DNA of 64,000 bases from Synergistaceae bacterium UBA6101 (lineage in GTDB: Bacteria > Synergistota > Synergistia > Synergistales > Synergistaceae), in NCBI GenBank assembly GCA_002428495.1, contig DIWR01000011.1:212437-276436 (forward strand), written 5' to 3'. Below, in pieces: positions 33,494 to 42,488 of this stretch. Each line of letters opens with the position of its first letter. Position 1 is the first letter of the stretch. The notes under the pieces were generated by a model. That model was not told the DNA's origin, ran no database searches, and saw nothing but the letters and a program-made list of their open reading frames with translations. Made by a program: the position numbers and the translations under genes.

Positions 33494-35968
33494 TCACTTT
33501 TTTTCTGTCTCGAATTTCAGTTCTCCGTCGGCTACAGTGACTAAAACTTTTTCCCCTGCTTTTACAGTTCCCTCAAGCATAAGATTGGAGAGAGAATCCT
33601 CCACCAGCTTCTGTATTGCCCTGCGAAGGGGTCTTGCTCCGTATTTGGGGTCATATCCGCGCTCAAGAAGCAGTTTTTTCGCTTCTTCATCTATTTCCAG
33701 AGTTATCTGACACTCCAACGTCCTGGCCTTGACCTCCTCCAGCATTATGTCAACTATTTTGAGGAGCTCTTCCTTGCCAAGCGGGTTAAATACAATGATC
33801 TCATCTATCCTGTTCATGAACTCAGGTCTGAAGACAGTCTTTGCTGATTCAAGAACGGTTGATTTCATCTTGTCTGTATCGAAATCACCCAATTTCTTAT
33901 CAGCATCAGCAAATCCCATGCTCCGGGTCCTCATTGCGTCGCTCAGTCCGATATTGGACGTCATTATGATCACTGCATTCTTGAAGTCTGTAAGGTGTCC
34001 CTGGCCATCAGTCAGCCTTCCGTCCTCTAGAAGTTGAAGAAGCATATTGAAGACATCGGGATGGGCCTTTTCTATCTCGTCGAAAAGGACTACCGAATAT
34101 GGCCTGCGCCTGATAGCCTCTGTAAGCTTGCCCCCCTCTTCAAAACCTATATAACCGGGTGGGGCGCCTATCAGTTTGGCGGCTTCGTGCCTCTCCATAA
34201 ATTCACTCATGTCAAGCCTTATCATGGCATCATCGCTTCCAAACATAAATTCCGCCAACGATCTTGCCATTTCTGTCTTTCCGACTCCCGTGGGGCCAAG
34301 GAACAAGAAGCTTCCAACCGGCCTTTTGGGATCCTTCATTCCGCTTCTTGACCTTCTTATCGCACGGGCGACCGCGTGAAGCGCCTCGTCCTGTCCTATG
34401 AGTCTATGCTTTATCTCCTCTTCCATCCTGAGCAGCCTTCGGCTCTCTTCTTCGGTCAGCTGAGTCACGGGTATCCCTGTCCACTCGGAGACGATCGCGG
34501 CAATGTCTTCTGCCTTTACGTCAGGCGTAAATTGGTTCCTTGATTCAGTCCAGCTTTTGCGCCATTCGGCTATCTGTGTAATAAGATCTTTTTCCTGATC
34601 TCTGAGGTCAGCTGCTTTTTCAAACTCCTGGGCTCCGACCGCAGCTTCTTTTTCTCTTCGTATGTCGACAACGCTTCTCTCAAGCGCTTTAAGGTCATCC
34701 GGAATTTCAAGCGTCTGGATCCTCGCCCTCGCGGAAGCCTCATCTATGAGGTCAATGGCCTTGTCGGGCAGGAACCTTTCTGTTATGTATCTCTGTGAAA
34801 GCCTTGCTGCCGCCTCCAGTGCATCGTCTGTTATTTTCACTCTGTGATGGGCTTCATAATTGTCCCTAAGTCCCATCAATATCCTTACTGTATCCGCTTC
34901 TGTCGGTTCTTCGACCTGGACTGGCTGGAAACGTCTTTCGAGCGCGGCGTCTTTTTCTATGTATTTTCTATACTCGGTGATCGTCGTAGCTCCTATTACC
35001 TGGAACTCTCCCCTTGAGAGGCTGGGCTTGATGATATTTGCGGCGTCGACAGCGCCTTCTGCTCCTCCGGCTCCAACAAGAGTGTGTATTTCATCTATGA
35101 AGAGAATTACCTTTTTAGCTTCCCTTACCTCTTTTACGATCCTGCGCATGCGCTCTTCAAACTCGCCCCTGTACTTAGTCCCTGCTACCAGGTTCGCAAC
35201 GTTGAGCTGCATGACACGCTTGTCTTTAAGGATCTCTGGGATCTCACCCGAGATGATCCTCTGTGCGAGTCCCTCCGCTATAGCTGTTTTACCCACACCA
35301 GGTTCACCTATCAGAACAGGGTTGTTCTTTGTCCTGCGTGAAAGTATCTGGACTACCCTCTGTATTTCTTTGTCCCTTCCGATCACCGGATCCAGCTCCC
35401 TGTTCCTGGCCATGTTCGTAAGGTCTATGCCTATCTGGTCAAGAGTGGGCGTCCGGCTCTGCTGCGGGCCTTCAGACCTGCCGGGCGGAAGCTCCTCTGC
35501 CTTGAGGGGATCGGTTTCAGGTTCAGTCTGATTCCTGCTGAGGATGTTCCTGACCATCATCCGTGCCCTTGTAAGATCCATCCCATGGGAGGCCAGGAGC
35601 TGGGCAGCCATCCCTTCGCCTTCTGCAAGTATTCCGAGAAGGATATGCTCCGTCCCAATGTAATTGACGCCCATCTTTCTGGCTTCCCTCATAGAAAGAT
35701 CTATAACAAGCTTTGCCCTTGGGCTGGATGGAAGATCCACGGGCTCAGACCTGGGTCTTCCTGTTCCTATAAGGCTTTCTATCTCTGCCTTGAGCACTTC
35801 CGGGTGCAGCCCGTAATTTGCCAGGATCTGCGTAACTATGCCATCTGCATCATCCAGAAGCCCCAAAAGTATATGTTCTGTCCCTACGACCTCGTGTCCA
35901 AGACGCAAAGCCTCACGGTGAGCAAGCTGGAAAACCCTCTTGCCCCTTTCAGTAAAATTCTGCCACAT
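33494..35968 (-). CDS. clpC: Clp protease ATPase ClpC
   Basis: An 824-residue Hsp100 unfoldase. It has two Clp-N repeats (about 1-145), AAA1 with Walker A GEPGVGKTAIAEGLAQR, a short middle domain with a UVR-like motif (FEKAADLRDQEKDL), AAA2 with GPTGVGKTEMARSLAE, and the C-terminal D2-small domain (GYDPKYGARPLRRAIQ). It feeds proteins to ClpP. It is the last gene of the ctsR-mcsA-clpC operon and should be repressed by CtsR. The usual mcsB arginine kinase gene is absent. Confidence 0.96.
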   Translation of the reverse strand: MWQNFTERGKRVFQLAHREALRLGHEVVGTEHILLGLLDDADGIVTQILANYGLHPEVLKAEIESLIGTGRPRSEPVDLPSSPRAKLVIDLSMREARKMGVNYIGTEHILLGILAEGEGMAAQLLASHGMDLTRARMMVRNILSRNQTEPETDPLKAEELPPGRSEGPQQSRTPTLDQIGIDLTNMARNRELDPVIGRDKEIQRVVQILSRRTKNNPVLIGEPGVGKTAIAEGLAQRIISGEIPEILKDKRVMQLNVANLVAGTKYRGEFEERMRRIVKEVREAKKVILFIDEIHTLVGAGGAEGAVDAANIIKPSLSRGEFQVIGATTITEYRKYIEKDAALERRFQPVQVEEPTEADTVRILMGLRDNYEAHHRVKITDDALEAAARLSQRYITERFLPDKAIDLIDEASARARIQTLEIPDDLKALERSVVDIRREKEAAVGAQEFEKAADLRDQEKDLITQIAEWRKSWTESRNQFTPDVKAEDIAAIVSEWTGIPVTQLTEEESRRLLRMEEEIKHRLIGQDEALHAVARAIRRSRSGMKDPKRPVGSFLFLGPTGVGKTEMARSLAEFMFGSDDAMIRLDMSEFMERHEAAKLIGAPPGYIGFEEGGKLTEAIRRRPYSVVLFDEIEKAHPDVFNMLLQLLEDGRLTDGQGHLTDFKNAVIIMTSNIGLSDAMRTRSMGFADADKKLGDFDTDKMKSTVLESAKTVFRPEFMNRIDEIIVFNPLGKEELLKIVDIMLEEVKARTLECQITLEIDEEAKKLLLERGYDPKYGARPLRRAIQKLVEDSLSNLMLEGTVKAGEKVLVTVADGELKFETEKK

Positions 35969-35974
35969 TCAGCT

Positions 35975-36460
35975 TCACGCATCCTTTTCTTTTTCAGTCT
36001 TTTCTTCCAGATCTTTTATCTGATCCCTGATCTGAGCTGCAAGTTCATAATTTTCTAATTTAACAGCGTCTGCCATCTCGTCTCTCAGCAAGGAAAGCTT
36101 ATCTCTTTTCACCGCAGGTGAGCCTGTGCTTTCAGCACAGGGAACCTTCTCCGAGCATTTTTTATCAGCCTGCGCAAGCATAGACCATGAAATAGGCTCG
36201 TCGCAGTGGGGGCAGGTCAATTCGATGTCTGCATCGTCATTCATTCCGGTCATTGCAGGTAATATCAGATCTTTGAGCGCTTCCTGGAGATCCAGTATCC
36301 CTTCGAGAGAGAATGTCATTTTCATCATCTTAGCGGCCTCGTCAAACGGTATGACTTCTTTAGCACACTGCCTGCAAAGATAGTCGACAGCACGTTTCCC
36401 GTTTACGATCCTCACAAGATGCACTTCGGCGTTATTTACACCGCATCTTTCGCACAGCAT
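35975..36460 (-). CDS. mcsA: McsA-like protein with zinc finger and UVR motif
   Basis: About 161 residues from ATG 36460 (GAGGTGA upstream). It carries two CxxC pairs near the N-terminus (MLCERCG, YLCRQCAKEV), a further CPHCDEP pair near residue 100, and a C-terminal UVR motif (LRDEMADAVKLENYELAAQI). In Firmicutes McsA activates the arginine kinase McsB and modulates CtsR. Here there is no mcsB between mcsA and clpC, so McsA may act directly on CtsR or ClpC. Confidence 0.85.
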   Translation of the reverse strand: MLCERCGVNNAEVHLVRIVNGKRAVDYLCRQCAKEVIPFDEAAKMMKMTFSLEGILDLQEALKDLILPAMTGMNDDADIELTCPHCDEPISWSMLAQADKKCSEKVPCAESTGSPAVKRDKLSLLRDEMADAVKLENYELAAQIRDQIKDLEEKTEKEKDA

Positions 36461-36470
36461 TAGGATCACC

Positions 36471-36962
36471 TCATCCAAGCGCAAGGCTTGTTAGTATTTT
36501 TTTCAGAAGTTCTGCCCTCATAAGGTCCCGCCTGTACGGCGAAACATCAAAGATTGACCTTCCGTTTTCCTCCTGACTTCTCAGCGCCACTTCGATAATG
36601 AGGCGCTCCCTGGGAGAGATCACATCCCTGTTTTGAAGATTGACCAGCAATTTCCTTGATTCCTGTTCCGTTATCGCATTTCCAACAAGGTCTGCCAGAT
36701 GTACTACCTCTTCATCACAGTTGTTGAACGTCAGCTGGATAACTTTAATGTATCCATGCCCGCCTCTCTGGCTCTCGACGAGAAACCCGTTTTCGGGGGC
36801 GAACCGGCTTCTGAGCACATAGTTGATCTGACTTGGCACACATCCAAATCTTTCTGCTAGGTCTTTTCGCCTGAGAGATACTTCCCCCACTTCGTTTTCT
36901 TCCAAAAGCTGGGCTATGTATTCCTCGATGATCTGGGTAAGACTTGATGACGGCAAGGACAT
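36471..36962 (-). CDS. ctsR: CtsR heat-shock repressor
   Basis: About 163 residues, class III stress repressor of clp genes. The N-terminal HTH region (LTQIIEEYIAQLLEENEVGE, LRRKDLAERFGCVPSQINYV) includes the winged part with RGGHGYIKV, the glycine-rich thermosensing loop. The C-terminal half (LVNLQNRDVISPRERLIIEV) is the dimer or McsA/B interaction domain. The start at ATG 36962 is supported by GGAGTGA upstream. It is the first gene of its operon and autoregulated through the site at 37007-37023. Confidence 0.93.
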   Translation of the reverse strand: MSLPSSSLTQIIEEYIAQLLEENEVGEVSLRRKDLAERFGCVPSQINYVLRSRFAPENGFLVESQRGGHGYIKVIQLTFNNCDEEVVHLADLVGNAITEQESRKLLVNLQNRDVISPRERLIIEVALRSQEENGRSIFDVSPYRRDLMRAELLKKILTSLALG

Positions 36963-36993
36963 TCGTGTCACTCCATTTCCTTAGGCTGTAACG

Positions 36994-37023
36994 ATTATAT
37001 AATTTTGGTCAGTATAAGTCAAG
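36994..37023 (-). promoter_or_regulatory. ctsR promoter overlapped by a CtsR box
   Basis: Minus strand TTGACT (37017-37022), 17-nt spacer, TATAAT (36994-36999). GGTCAGTATAAGTCAAG at 37007-37023 matches the CtsR heptad repeat (RGTCAAA-NNN-RGTCAAA) in 11 of 14 heptad positions and covers the -35 element, as expected for autorepression. Confidence 0.75.
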
Positions 37024-37153
37024 GATATAAGGACTGAAGAAAGGTGCTTAAGCGTAATGAGAAAGAGCAATGTCTTATTGAATATAAGCCGGTCAGAGAC
37101 CAGCTTATCCGTTCGAAAAGATATTCAGAGACGGTCAGGACCCTGCGGTATTT

Positions 37154-37750
37154 TTAATTGTGTTCGCCAGCCTTGTCTTCAGTGCCTTCGATCAGTCTCT
37201 TGATATTGCCCTTGTGGCGCCATGTCGAAAGAGCCGCCAGGAAGATGCCTGCCAGGTAATATGGGCGGGGCATCCCAAAGAGCGGCATAAGGAGAACGGA
37301 AGTAAAGAGTGCGGTTATGGAAGCCACACAGACATACTTTGTCATCCTGAGGACAGAATACCATACTGCTCCTCCTATGAGAGCAGGGAGGGGATTGAAG
37401 AAATCAAAAAATGCAAATACACCGAATGTCGTAGCCACACCTTTGCCGCCTTTCCATCCAAGCCAGACAGGGTAGTTGTGGCCAAGGACCGAGGAGACAC
37501 CCGTCAGCGCCAGTATAATGCTGCTCTCAGTAAAGAAAGATGCCAGGAGCACAGCTATACCGCCCTTAAGCATGTCAAAGACAGCAACAGCGATCGCCCA
37601 TTTTTTCCCGAGCACCCTTCCTGTGTTTGTCGCACCGATATTGCCTGATCCGAAGTCACGGACATCCTGGCCTTTCAATATTTTTACGGCAAGGTAGCCT
37701 GTAGGGCACGAACCTGCAAGATATCCGAAAATAAGCCATAAAATTGACAT
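37154..37750 (-). CDS. plsY: Acyl-phosphate:glycerol-3-phosphate acyltransferase PlsY
   Basis: A 198-residue membrane enzyme that makes lysophosphatidic acid from acyl-phosphate. Motifs are GYLAGSCPTGYLAVKI, RDFGSGNIGATNTGRVLG, the glycine-rich LGHNYPVWLGWKGGKGVAT and the end IKRLIEGTEDK. Five or more hydrophobic helices are visible. Start ATG 37750 has a strong GGAGGTGA. The upstream stretch 36971-37153 holds the ctsR promoter and a hairpin around 37082-37112. Confidence 0.95.
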   Translation of the reverse strand: MSILWLIFGYLAGSCPTGYLAVKILKGQDVRDFGSGNIGATNTGRVLGKKWAIAVAVFDMLKGGIAVLLASFFTESSIILALTGVSSVLGHNYPVWLGWKGGKGVATTFGVFAFFDFFNPLPALIGGAVWYSVLRMTKYVCVASITALFTSVLLMPLFGMPRPYYLAGIFLAALSTWRHKGNIKRLIEGTEDKAGEHN

Positions 37751-37792
37751 TAGATCACCTCCGATCAAAACTTATTCACAGAGACTAAAAAA

Positions 37793-37820
37793 GCGCCATC
37801 CCGAATTAACGGAACGGCGC
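37793..37820 (-). terminator. Terminator after the OmpH-like gene
   Basis: Minus strand stem GCGCCGTTCCG / CGGGATGGCGC followed by TTTTTT. It separates the OmpH-like gene from plsY. Confidence 0.85.
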
Positions 37821-37837
37821 CCAACTTATTCATAGTT

Positions 37838-38257
37838 CTACCTCTTAAGGGCGGTCACCACATCATTTGTAATATCGATACCGCCATAGTAGACAAGGCC
37901 CTTGTTCAACACTATTGTGATGCCCTTCGTCTTGGCGACCTTTGCGATGGTCTCGTTGATCTCCTTAAGGATAGGGTTCATCAGTTTGGCCTCTTCTTCC
38001 CTCATCTCAAGCTGAAGGGTCTGTACGATGTTGGCCTTTTTCTTTTCATCAGTTTCCTTGTCAAATGCAGCCTTAGCCGCTTCAGATTTTTTCTTTCCTA
38101 TTGCATCGATCTGCTGCTGAGCCTGCTTGAATTTCGGGAACTGCTGAAGTACTGCCATCTCATCAACAAATCCCACCTTCTCCTCTGCTGCTGATGCAAC
38201 GGTATATACAGAGAATATTGCAAGCACTGCAACCAATAATACTGCCAATTTTTTCAT
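37838..38257 (-). CDS. OmpH/Skp-like periplasmic protein
   Basis: A 139-residue secreted protein. The signal peptide is residues 1-23 (MKKLAVLLVAVLAIFSVYTV, cut after ASA). The mature part starts with KVGFVDEMAVLQQFPKFKQA and has a long charged coiled coil (about 45-95), then a final beta part (VAKTKGITIVLNKGLVYYGG, DITNDVVTALKR). This is the Skp fold of outer-membrane protein chaperones. Its presence points to a diderm envelope. Confidence 0.9.
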   Translation of the reverse strand: MKKLAVLLVAVLAIFSVYTVASAAEEKVGFVDEMAVLQQFPKFKQAQQQIDAIGKKKSEAAKAAFDKETDEKKKANIVQTLQLEMREEEAKLMNPILKEINETIAKVAKTKGITIVLNKGLVYYGGIDITNDVVTALKR

Positions 38258-38332
38258 CGGGTGTAACCTCCTGTAATTTCCTGTCTGAGTTCACGGAGAA
38301 TTTTATATCCTGATATGGATATTGTCCATAGC

Positions 38333-40180
38333 TTATTTTACCATTCTCCGCCTGAAACGGCGCTCCTGAACAAGGCATTTGTTGTCATTTCCTATCAGAT
38401 CTTCGCGTCCCGCTTTGATAAGCGCTTTTTTAACTGTATCTGCATTTTCCGGCACCCAGTACTGCAGCAGGGACCTCTGCATCTTTCTTTCCTCATGATC
38501 TCTCGGGACATATACCTCTTCTCCTGTCATAGGATCGATGCCGGTATAGTACATGCATGTCGACACAGAACCCGGTGTAGGGGTAAAATCCTGTACCTGC
38601 TCAGGCCTGAGGCCGCTGTCCCGTATAAACTCAGCCAGGTCAACAGCCTCCTTGAGAGTTGACCCGGGATGTGAGGACATGAAATACGGCACAAGGAACT
38701 GTTTCAATCCAAGTTCCCTGTTTTTCTTCCTGTAAGCATCGATAAACTCAACAGTGACATTCCTCGGAACTTTTCTCATGAACTTTAGGACGGCAGGACT
38801 AACATGTTCCGGAGCGATCTTCAGCTGGCCGCTGACGTGATATCTGCAGAGCTCGTCAAGAAATTCCGTTTTTTTATCCTCAAGTATGTAGTCATACCTC
38901 AGCCCCGAGCGGATGAAAACTTTCTTTATCCCCGGGATCTCCCTCAGCTTCCTGAGGAGGCCGATATATCGGGAATGATCCGCTTCAAGCTTTTTGCAAG
39001 GCCCGGGGTAAAGGCATGATTTACCGGCGCATGTGCCCTTCTTATCCTGGTCAGGACATGACGGGACCACAAAATTGGCCGTGGGACCCCCAACATCATG
39101 GACATATCCCTTGAAATCCTTCATTTTCTTAAATGACGATGCTTCTTCGATCATAGACTTGTCGCTTCTGGTCTGAATGATCCTTCCCTGGTGCATGGCA
39201 ATTGCACAAAAGGAGCACTCTCCGAAACATCCCCTGTGGCTGGTTATGCTGAATCGGACCTCTTCGAGCGCCGGGATACCGCCTGCATCATCATAGCCGG
39301 GATGGGCAGCTCTTGTGTAGGGCAGGTTGTAGACCTTATCCATCTCTTTCTCGGTCATAGGTCTTGCAGGCCTGTTCTGTACGATATTCCAGGCTCCCTG
39401 ATCCTGTATGAGCCTGCTTCCCCTGGAGTGGTTCTGTTCAAGGTAGAATTTTTTAAAAGCCTGTGCAAATATTTTTTTGTCCGACCTGACTTCCTCAAAA
39501 GAAGGCAGGACAACTGCATCCGCTGCATTGGCGGGATCGTGTGTTTTCCAGCAGGTACCGGGAACGTCCCTTATCTGACTTACAACTCTTCCCTGAGAAA
39601 GCGAGTGTGCTATTTCCGTAACAGGGAGTTCTCCCATGCCGAAGACGAGCAGGTCGGCACGGCTGTCAGCAAGTATGGACCTCCTTACGTCGTTGCCCCA
39701 GTAGTCATAATGAGCCATCCTGCGAAGGCTGGCTTCGATGCCTCCTATTATCAGAGGAATATCCTTCCACAGCTCCCTTACTCTGTTGCAGTAGACTATA
39801 GTAGCCCTGTCAGGACGCCGCCCTCCAACTCCGCCCGGTGAGTAAGGATCTGTCTTTCTTTTTTTGCCCGAGGCTGTGTAATGGTTGAGCATTGAATCAA
39901 GATTGCCCGCAGTTACCATGACACCAAGACGAGGCCTTCCCATTTTTTTGAAATCTTCGGTGCTTCGCCAGTCAGGCTGGGCAATTATGCCGACACGAAA
40001 ACCAAGTTTTTCGAGCCACCTTGATATTATTGCGTGACCGAAGCTTGGGTGGTCAACATAAGCATCACCGGAAATAACCAGAAAATCCAGCTCTTCCCAG
40101 CCGCGCTTTTCCATGTCTTCCCGGTCAATGGGTAAAAATTTATCCCTCTCTGGTTTATGGTCCTTTTTTACTTTTTCCAC
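38333..40180 (-). CDS. ygiQ: YgiQ family radical SAM protein
   Basis: A 615-residue enzyme. The radical SAM cluster motif is SHRGCFGECSFCAIAMHQG (CxxxCxxC) near residue 325. An N-terminal cobalamin-like domain (FLVISGDAYVDHPSFGHAII, GIIAQPDW) and a C-terminal region (FTPTPGSVSTCMYYTG, MQRSLLQYW) are typical of the family. Reaction and substrate are unknown. The likely start is GTG 40180. It stands upstream of the convergent end of the OmpH-like gene. Confidence 0.93.
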   Translation of the reverse strand: MEKVKKDHKPERDKFLPIDREDMEKRGWEELDFLVISGDAYVDHPSFGHAIISRWLEKLGFRVGIIAQPDWRSTEDFKKMGRPRLGVMVTAGNLDSMLNHYTASGKKRKTDPYSPGGVGGRRPDRATIVYCNRVRELWKDIPLIIGGIEASLRRMAHYDYWGNDVRRSILADSRADLLVFGMGELPVTEIAHSLSQGRVVSQIRDVPGTCWKTHDPANAADAVVLPSFEEVRSDKKIFAQAFKKFYLEQNHSRGSRLIQDQGAWNIVQNRPARPMTEKEMDKVYNLPYTRAAHPGYDDAGGIPALEEVRFSITSHRGCFGECSFCAIAMHQGRIIQTRSDKSMIEEASSFKKMKDFKGYVHDVGGPTANFVVPSCPDQDKKGTCAGKSCLYPGPCKKLEADHSRYIGLLRKLREIPGIKKVFIRSGLRYDYILEDKKTEFLDELCRYHVSGQLKIAPEHVSPAVLKFMRKVPRNVTVEFIDAYRKKNRELGLKQFLVPYFMSSHPGSTLKEAVDLAEFIRDSGLRPEQVQDFTPTPGSVSTCMYYTGIDPMTGEEVYVPRDHEERKMQRSLLQYWVPENADTVKKALIKAGREDLIGNDNKCLVQERRFRRRMVK

Positions 40181-40310
40181 CTGTCATCTCTCCACTTGTT
40201 TCAGCTGTCAGCCACAGGATCAAATTTAATCGCCTTTGTCCGTGAGCGCCTCAGTAATAGTGCCCCTTTTTAACCGTTACTGCTATAGTATACCCTTAGG
40301 ACTGCGGGGG

Positions 40311-41015
40311 ATGGATGTGAAGGAAACTCTCAGCATAAACTCAATGGACTTCGAAGTGCGGCGAAGCATCAGGCGCAAAAGGATATCCGTGGGTCTGGAT
40401 CCAACGGCGGGAGCTTTCTATATAGCTGCGCCGACCAGGATCTCTGCAGGTGAAATAAGCCGTACCCTCCTTCCTCAGATCGACGAATTAATTAAAAGGA
40501 TCAAAAAGAGTGAAAACAGGATCACTCCTCCCCACATGTATGAAAGTGGCGAAAAATTCTTTTTCAAAGGGGTAGAATATCCCTTGAAGCGCGTGATCTT
40601 TAAAGATAAAAGTTCACTGAGGCTCGAAGACGGGACCTTTTACATAGCGGACAACACATCAGGAAGTGAAAAAGAAACTTTTGAGACATGGTACAAGAGA
40701 GCCCTCTATGAAGAGATTCTCGGACTGCTTCCTAAGTGGACCAAAATAATAAAGGTGAATCCTACTTCGATAAATATCAAGACGGTAAAGTCTATCTGGG
40801 GAAGCTGCTCAGCCAAAGGAAGCCTGACTTTTTCAACAAGACTCGCGCTTGTACCGACTGAACTCCTTGAATACGTGATCGTGCACGAGCTATGTCACAT
40901 GCGCCATATGGATCATTCAGCCGCCTTCTGGAAAGAACTTTCTGGATACATGAGTGACTGCAGGGAAAGAAGGAAATGCCTCAGAGAGAGTGGATATCTG
41001 TACAAATGGTGGTAA
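40311..41015 (+). CDS. YgjP-like zinc metallopeptidase (SprT/M48 type)
   Basis: About 234 residues. The N-terminal beta domain (FEVRRSIRRKRISVGLDP) and the C-terminal motif VHELCHMRHMDHSAAFW (HExxH plus downstream His) define the YgjP/DUF45 family. The stretch KSIWGSCSAKGSLTFSTRL is also diagnostic. Start ATG 40311 follows GCGGGGG. It overlaps or abuts the next gene, a metallo-beta-lactamase-fold hydrolase. Confidence 0.88.
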   Translation: MDVKETLSINSMDFEVRRSIRRKRISVGLDPTAGAFYIAAPTRISAGEISRTLLPQIDELIKRIKKSENRITPPHMYESGEKFFFKGVEYPLKRVIFKDKSSLRLEDGTFYIADNTSGSEKETFETWYKRALYEEILGLLPKWTKIIKVNPTSINIKTVKSIWGSCSAKGSLTFSTRLALVPTELLEYVIVHELCHMRHMDHSAAFWKELSGYMSDCRERRKCLRESGYLYKWW

Positions 41016-41053
41016 TCAGACAAACAAAAAAGATCGGGAGCTGTATAAATAAG

Positions 41054-41911
41054 ATGAACGAACCCTTTTCCTATCCAAATAATTTTTTGCGCTTCCTCGG
41101 CACCGGCGGCGCAAGATTCACAATGCTCAAGCAACTTAGAAAAACAGGCGGTATATGGTTCACTTACGGAGGCCTGAACGGCGTTGTCGATCCGGGGCCG
41201 GGTTCCCTTTATCACATGTGCAGCGCCGCTCCCCCGCTCGACCCACATGAACTGAGGGCAATAATGCTCACGCACAGACACCTTGACCATAGTACGGACA
41301 TCAACGTCACAGCTGAGGCAATGACAGGGGGCGGCTTTGAAAAACAGGGGATGGTAGTGCTTCCCGAGGATTCAGCAGCCGGCTCCGGTCCAGTGCTTCT
41401 AAAATATATCGCGCAAAAGGTCGGTGCTGTTATGATCGCGGAGGATGGCAGGAGGATAGACCTTGGAATGGGTGTTACCGCGGAACCTGTCATCCATATC
41501 CACCATGGGGTGGACTGCTTCGGCTACATATTCCGCAAAAATGGACTCAGGACATGGGGGATAATAAGCGATACAAGGCCCCTGGAACACCTTGCAAAAA
41601 GATACAGCGAGTGCTCACTCATTACTTTGAACGTGACCTTCCCCAACAAGAAGCCAAGGCTTGACCACATGTCGGCAGAGGATGCCGGCGAACTTCTTCA
41701 GAAGCTGCATCCGGAAGTGGCACTGATCACGCACATGGGGGTCATAATGATAGAGGCAGGGCCGGAAAAATTTGCAAAGATGATGTCCACGCCACAGACA
41801 AGAGCGATCGCGGCCCGGGATGACATGATAATAGACCTGGACACGCTGAGGGCATATTCAAAAATTGACAGTGAATCCAGGGAAAGCTCTTTTCTGCCTA
41901 TAGATGGATAA
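41054..41911 (+). CDS. MBL-fold metallo-hydrolase
   Basis: About 285 residues from ATG 41054; an ATG at 41006 overlapping the previous stop is an alternative start. The zinc motif is MLTHRHLDHSTDINV (HxHxDH), with later ligands in VIHIHHGVDCFG, GIISDTRPLEH and ALITHMGVIM. The overall pattern resembles phosphodiesterase or RNase Z-like small MBL proteins. Substrate unknown. Confidence 0.85.
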   Translation: MNEPFSYPNNFLRFLGTGGARFTMLKQLRKTGGIWFTYGGLNGVVDPGPGSLYHMCSAAPPLDPHELRAIMLTHRHLDHSTDINVTAEAMTGGGFEKQGMVVLPEDSAAGSGPVLLKYIAQKVGAVMIAEDGRRIDLGMGVTAEPVIHIHHGVDCFGYIFRKNGLRTWGIISDTRPLEHLAKRYSECSLITLNVTFPNKKPRLDHMSAEDAGELLQKLHPEVALITHMGVIMIEAGPEKFAKMMSTPQTRAIAARDDMIIDLDTLRAYSKIDSESRESSFLPIDG

Positions 41912-42488
41912 TGTATAGCCTTGCTGAGATCAGGACTGTTACCAGAATGTTCATCCTGATCGAGTAGATTTCTTCGGACCATGCCCTGCCACGGTCGAAT
42001 GGCTGATGATAAGGAGAATGTTCCGGAAAACCTTTTCTCGGGTAAGGAAACAGCGAGGGGACGTTTTGCCTGTAGGAGAGGTATTGTGGTCCGAATTTGG
42101 AAGCAAGAAACTCCTCTTCCGCGGGGATCACTATAAAGCAGTAAAGCAGCAGAAATGCAGCTGTGAATGCCGCTACCCACATGCAGCCAAGCATGAGCGC
42201 CCAGCCTAGACCCATTATAAAATTACCTGCGTAGAGGGGATTTCTTATCCAACTGTAAGGGCCCCACGTCACAAGGATAGGTGCACCGATCTTTTCCGTC
42301 CTGTATTTGGGAATGTATCCTGCCGCCCAGAACCTTACCAGCTGCCCCAAAATAACGATAAGTAGGCCTGCGGAGTAGCGACCAGGCCCAAATTCGCTCG
42401 GAAAGACAAGGGCCGCTGCGGCAAACAGGCCCCAGAAGAGCCCCCTGCATTTAAAAGCCATACTGCTGATCTTCTTATTTATCGACAT
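41898..42488 (-). CDS. Isoprenylcysteine carboxyl methyltransferase-type membrane protein
   Basis: A 196-residue protein with four or five hydrophobic helices. The SAM-binding signature TWGPYSWIRNPLYAGNFIMG and the following EEEFLASKFGPQYLSYRQNV match the ICMT/phospholipid methyltransferase (PEMT-like) superfamily. Substrate unknown, likely a lipid or small isoprenoid. The gene overlaps the flippase-like gene upstream by 14 nt, and its 3' end converges on the MBL gene with a 14-nt overlap. Confidence 0.85.
   Translation of the reverse strand: MSINKKISSMAFKCRGLFWGLFAAAALVFPSEFGPGRYSAGLLIVILGQLVRFWAAGYIPKYRTEKIGAPILVTWGPYSWIRNPLYAGNFIMGLGWALMLGCMWVAAFTAAFLLLYCFIVIPAEEEFLASKFGPQYLSYRQNVPSLFPYPRKGFPEHSPYHQPFDRGRAWSEEIYSIRMNILVTVLISARLYIIHL

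Noticed and set aside
34860..35531. 223-codon plus-strand frame opposite clpC
   Set aside because: Composition follows the codon pattern of ClpC read in antisense; no RBS and no known motif.
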